Positions 61,076-64,000 of a stretch of 64,000 nucleotides of DNA are shown in pieces. The stretch covers positions 21,222-85,221 of the forward strand of contig NZ_LQPP01000074.1 in NCBI RefSeq assembly GCF_002102345.1. The letters run 5' to 3'. The stretch's first letter is position 1. Each line of letters starts with the position of its first letter. Both the position numbers and the translations under genes were made by a program. Source of the stretch: Mycolicibacterium peregrinum (GTDB lineage Bacteria; Actinomycetota; Actinomycetes; Mycobacteriales; Mycobacteriaceae). The notes beneath the pieces were generated by a model. It made no database searches, was not told where the DNA came from, and saw nothing but the letters and a program-made list of their open reading frames with translations.

Positions 61076-62569
61076 ATGGGCGGCGATCGCCATGCGGCGG
61101 ATCCGGACTATTCGGATGTGCTCATCATCGGGGCCGGGATCTCGGGGCTGGGCGCGGCCTATCGTGTCTACGAGAAGAGTCCCGGGCTGACCTACACCGT
61201 GCTGGAACGCCGGGCAAGAATTGGCGGAACCTGGGACCTGTTCCGGTATCCGGGGATCCGCTCGGACAGCGACATCTTCACCCTGAGCTTCCCCTATCAA
61301 CCCTGGACCCGGCCCGAGAACGTCGCCGATGGCAGCGATATACGCGACTACCTGACCGAGACCGCCAGGGAACACGGAATCGACCGCCATATCCGGTTCA
61401 ACACCCGTGTGCTGTCGGCGGATTGGGATTCGGGCACCGACACCTGGACGGTGCATGCCGAGCAGGACGGCCAGGCCGCGACCTTCCGGTGCCGGTACCT
61501 GTTCTGCGGCACCGGGTACTACAACTACGACGAGCCCTACACCCCGGAGTTCCCCGGCATCGAGACGTTCGAAGGCGACGTCGTGCACCCGCAGTTCTGG
61601 CCCGAGTCACTGGATTACTCGGGCAAGCGCGTCGTGGTGATCGGCAGCGGGGCCACCGCGGTCAGTCTGGTGCCCGCGTTGGCACAGCAGGCCTCGCACG
61701 TGACCATGCTCCAGCGCTCACCGACCTACATGGTGGCCGCGGACCGCATTGTTCCCTCGGTGCAGGCGATCCGTAAGTTTCTTCCGCGCAAGCTATCTCA
61801 TCAGATCGTGCGGTTCCGCAACGCGATGATCCACGTGCTGAGCTACTTCTTCTTCCGCAAGGCACCCGACCTCGGTCGCCGGTTCCTGCGCAGCCGGACG
61901 GCGGCCCTGCTGCCCGAGGGATATCCCGTCGACGTGCATTTCAAGCCGCGATACAAGCCGTGGGATCAACGGTTGTGCCTCGTGCTCGACGGGGACCTGT
62001 TCGAGCACATCAGCGACGGACGGGTCGACGTCGTCACCGATCACATCGACCACATCGATGCCTCGGGCATCGTGTTGAAGTCGGGCGGGCGCGTTGATGC
62101 CGACGTGATCGTCACCGCGACCGGACTGCAACTACAGGCCCTCGGCGGCATCCGGTTGTCGCTGGACGGTCACGAGGTCAAGCCGACCGAGCGGTATGTC
62201 TACAAGGAGTTCCTGCTCGAGGATGTCCCGAACCTGGCTTGGTGCATCGGCTACACGAACGCGTCGTGGACGCTGCGCGCCGACATGACCGCGCGGGCGT
62301 TCGCAAACCTGTTGGCCTACATGGGTTCTCACGGCTACACCCACGCCTACCCGCACAAGGGTGCGGCGCCGATGCCGGAGAAGCGGACCTGGGATCTGGA
62401 GGCCGGCTACATCCAGCGTTCCGAGCATGCGCTGCCCCGTTCGGGCACCAAGCGGCCGTGGCACGTGCGGCACAACTATGTGCTGGATGCCATCGACCAC
62501 CGCTTCGACCGCATCGACGAGTCGATGGTGTTCGGCCGCGCCCCGGCCGCCGAATCGGTGGCTTCCTGA
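61076..62569 (+). CDS. EthA-like Baeyer-Villiger monooxygenase
   Basis: The 497-aa flavoprotein starts at ATG 61076 behind AAAGGAGG. It has two Rossmann motifs, GAGISGLGAAYRV and GSGATAVSLVPAL, and the Baeyer-Villiger fingerprint FEGDVVHPQFWP. It resembles the ethionamide-activating EthA more than cyclohexanone-type enzymes. NADPH and O2 insertion next to carbonyls or oxidation of thioamides is expected. No EthR-type repressor is adjacent; the next gene is an AraC regulator on the other strand. Confidence 0.87.
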   Translation: MGGDRHAADPDYSDVLIIGAGISGLGAAYRVYEKSPGLTYTVLERRARIGGTWDLFRYPGIRSDSDIFTLSFPYQPWTRPENVADGSDIRDYLTETAREHGIDRHIRFNTRVLSADWDSGTDTWTVHAEQDGQAATFRCRYLFCGTGYYNYDEPYTPEFPGIETFEGDVVHPQFWPESLDYSGKRVVVIGSGATAVSLVPALAQQASHVTMLQRSPTYMVAADRIVPSVQAIRKFLPRKLSHQIVRFRNAMIHVLSYFFFRKAPDLGRRFLRSRTAALLPEGYPVDVHFKPRYKPWDQRLCLVLDGDLFEHISDGRVDVVTDHIDHIDASGIVLKSGGRVDADVIVTATGLQLQALGGIRLSLDGHEVKPTERYVYKEFLLEDVPNLAWCIGYTNASWTLRADMTARAFANLLAYMGSHGYTHAYPHKGAAPMPEKRTWDLEAGYIQRSEHALPRSGTKRPWHVRHNYVLDAIDHRFDRIDESMVFGRAPAAESVAS

Positions 62570-62572
62570 TCG

Positions 62573-63328
62573 TCACGGCGTCCGGATACGAAGACCCGTC
62601 GAGAGCAACTGCGTCGCTGACAGCCCAAAGGTGGTCTTGAAGCTGTCGGCCAGGTGTGACGGGCTGGCGAACCCGGCATCGGCGGCCGCGGTGGTCAGAT
62701 TCTCACCGGCCGCCACGGCAGTCCCGGCGCCGACCAGCCGGCTCCAGATCCGGTAGCGCCGCAGACTGGTTCCTGCCTCGCGGCGGAACAGGTGCAGGAA
62801 CCGCGATTCGGAGACACCCGCGGCGGCTGCGAGTTCGCGTGCGGATGCCGCTGCGGCGGGATCCTCGCGAATCTGCTTGGCCACCAATTCGATCCGCGGG
62901 TCGATCCGATGCGGGGTATCCGGGGCGGCCAGGTCCAGCCAGCGCCGCGCGGCGTCGTCGTCCTCCGGCATTGCCGTCAGTCTGGTCTCAGCGGCATGAC
63001 CTACCCCGATGCCGTCCCGGAACTCGGTGAACTGCTGCCGGCACGATGCGCTGCGTTGCGAACTGGGATCGAGGTAGCTCGACACCAACCCACCCTGCAT
63101 CGAAAGGTGATGGGTGAGCCGCGGCGGGATCAACACGCTGCGTGCGACGGTTACGCTGCCCTGCAGTGTCACGGTGAGTGGTCCGTCGACGCCGACGGCC
63201 AGGCACCACACCGATCCGGAATGCGGCTCAAGGCCGAGTCCCGGCCCGGCGTAGAGCGCCTGCCCTGGCCACAGCCACACCGTCGGGCAGCAGGTTTGTG
63301 GAAGCGCGGGCACGGGTTCGGGCGGCAT
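62573..63328 (-). CDS. AraC-family transcriptional regulator
   Basis: The 251-aa protein has an N-terminal cupin-like sensor part (HLSMQGGLVSSYLD) and two C-terminal helix-turn-helix motifs (about 165-245; ARELAAAAGVSESRFLHLFRRE split and TAAADAGFASPSHLADSFKTTFG). It ends just after the monooxygenase stop and is divergent from the DUF4345 gene, a likely target. The effector is unknown. Confidence 0.85.
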   Translation of the reverse strand: MPPEPVPALPQTCCPTVWLWPGQALYAGPGLGLEPHSGSVWCLAVGVDGPLTVTLQGSVTVARSVLIPPRLTHHLSMQGGLVSSYLDPSSQRSASCRQQFTEFRDGIGVGHAAETRLTAMPEDDDAARRWLDLAAPDTPHRIDPRIELVAKQIREDPAAAASARELAAAAGVSESRFLHLFRREAGTSLRRYRIWSRLVGAGTAVAAGENLTTAAADAGFASPSHLADSFKTTFGLSATQLLSTGLRIRTP

Positions 63329-63362
63329 GCTGGCCTCCTCATCAATTGATCAGGAGGCTACC

Positions 63363-63728
63363 GTGGTCATCGCAGTGATCGTCGTGGCCGGGGTGTTCTT
63401 CCTCGGCATGGGTGTCTACGCCCTGGCAGCTCCGCAGACGATTCTGCGTCCGTTCGACTACGACCTCAGAACGGCCGCGGCCCGCGCGGAAGTCCGTGGC
63501 GTGTATGGCGGTTTCGGTATCGCGATCGCCGCGGTGCTGACCTACGCGGCCGTGACGCCGGGGGAGGTCCGCACCGGGATCCTGATCACCGTCGCCGCCG
63601 CGCTGGCCGGGATGGCGGTCGGCCGCGGTGTATCGGCGGTGTTCGACGAACGTACGTCGTTCTACCCCAACTGGTTCTACTGCCTGGTCGAGGCGATCGG
63701 CGCGGGCGCGTTGTTCTGGGCGGCCTGA
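63363..63728 (+). CDS. DUF4345 family membrane protein
   Basis: The 121-aa protein starts at GTG 63363 behind AGGAGG. It has four hydrophobic helices (AVIVVAGVFFLGMGVYALA, then VRGVYGGFGIAIAAVL, ILITVAAALAGMAVG and the C-terminal WFYCLVEAIGAGALFWA). The family is uncharacterised. It is probably controlled by the divergent AraC regulator. Confidence 0.8.
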   Translation: MVIAVIVVAGVFFLGMGVYALAAPQTILRPFDYDLRTAAARAEVRGVYGGFGIAIAAVLTYAAVTPGEVRTGILITVAAALAGMAVGRGVSAVFDERTSFYPNWFYCLVEAIGAGALFWAA

Positions 63729-63762
63729 GTCAGCGGGTTTTCTGCCGCGCTTTCCCGCCGCA

Positions 63763-63884
63763 TTGTCACGCCAGAGTGGCACTCGAGCCCGAGCGTCACG
63801 CCAGCGTGACGCTGTGGCACGCGCCCCCATTGCATTGTCACGCCAGAGTGGCCGCCGGCGGCGACAGCCACTCTGGCGTGACAA
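63763..63884. repeat. Cluster of palindromic repeats (TTGTCACGCCAGAGTGGC family)
   Basis: Three related units follow the DUF4345 gene. TTGTCACGCCAGAGTGGC occurs at 63763-63780 and 63835-63852. The second is half of a perfect 18-bp inverted repeat with GCCACTCTGGCGTGACAA (63867-63884) around a 14-nt loop. Between them GCGTCACG-CCAG-CGTGACGC (63793-63812) is a hairpin. The core is shared with the element at 29901. Confidence 0.85.
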
Positions 63885-63927
63885 ATTGCCAGCCAGAGAG
63901 TGACAAACTACGGGGCTACGGGGCTAG

Positions 63928-64000
63928 GGCGTGTCTCATAACCATTTGGTGATTGGTTTGGCAGTCTCGGTGATGTGTCGAGGACGCAGGTGCTGTCTGA
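63928..64000 (+). mobile_element. Left end of an IS5-family-like insertion sequence
   Basis: GGCGTGTCTCATAACC begins right after CTAG (63924-63927), a target site used by part of the IS5 family, and a transposase-like start follows 47 bp later. The right end is beyond the window, so the inverted repeat and target duplication cannot be checked. Confidence 0.65.
63975..64000 (+). CDS. Transposase N-terminus (partial)
   Basis: From GTG 63975 the frame reads VSRTQVLS and is cut by the window edge. IS5-family transposases often begin with similar MSRxQxLSD sequences. Only eight codons are visible, so the family assignment depends on the adjacent IS end. Confidence 0.5.

Noticed and set aside
63763..63884. 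Right-end repeats as a possible CRISPR array
   Set aside because: Units are palindromes in both orientations with irregular spacing, not direct repeats with uniform spacers.

Overview
The window is chromosomal DNA from a high-GC, fast-growing mycobacterium (Mycolicibacterium type). The evidence is a long run of genes in the order known from M. tuberculosis Rv3211 to Rv3193c, here in inverted orientation: rhlE, a MiaE-like protein, an MmpS-like protein, DUF3107, a TetR regulator, DUF3152, moeZ, a TIGR02569 protein, an alkyltransferase-like protein, lipV, adnA-adnB, a K+ channel, nudC, mycoredoxin, uvrD2, whiB7, an AarF-type kinase, a cyclodehydratase-like protein, a zincin, a Lon-like PDZ protease and a UPF0182 protein. 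WhiB7, mycoredoxin and AdnAB are actinobacterial markers. No database search was possible, so family names rest on motifs, length and gene order. Region 1 (1-18940) is conserved core: RNA helicase, sulfur-carrier activation (MoeZ), the AdnAB double-strand-break resection machine, NADH pyrophosphatase and mycoredoxin. A three-gene membrane insertion (DUF2231, VIT, DoxX; 14817-16578) sits between adnB and the K+ channel gene. Region 2 (19042-26885) is an accessory block between mrx1 and uvrD2, which are neighbours in M. tuberculosis. It holds a heteromeric acyl-CoA dehydrogenase pair; an XRE-cupin regulator with four copies of the palindrome GGACAC-N3-GTGTCC, at its own promoter and at those of a secreted protein, a frameshifted nitrilase and a class II aldolase/DapA-like operon; and an RsrR-like Rrf2 regulator divergent from an NmrA-type protein across a 29-bp dyad. 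Region 3 (26907-37917) is core again: uvrD2, whiB7 with a full attenuator leader (upstream ORF, hairpins, intrinsic terminator), then the AarF to UPF0182 block. Region 4 (38085-47292) is accessory: a three-gene cassette resembling a type VII secretion effector locus (WXG100-like protein, EspC-domain protein with an HEERH zincin motif, lipoprotein), an FAD oxidase, the initiator tRNA-fMet, an AtoE-type transporter, a drug-type MFS pump and a 97-aa protein made of two repeats. Region 5 (47536-63728) is catabolic and redox: a PucR regulator facing a translationally coupled glutaryl-CoA-dehydrogenase-like, aldehyde dehydrogenase and CoA-transferase operon (a plausible glutarate route), a surface-polymer acyltransferase, then a run of F420-, flavin- and zinc-dependent oxidoreductases including an EthA-like monooxygenase. 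The right end carries a cluster of palindromic repeats, also found next to whiB7, and the left end of an apparent IS5-family insertion sequence at a CTAG site.
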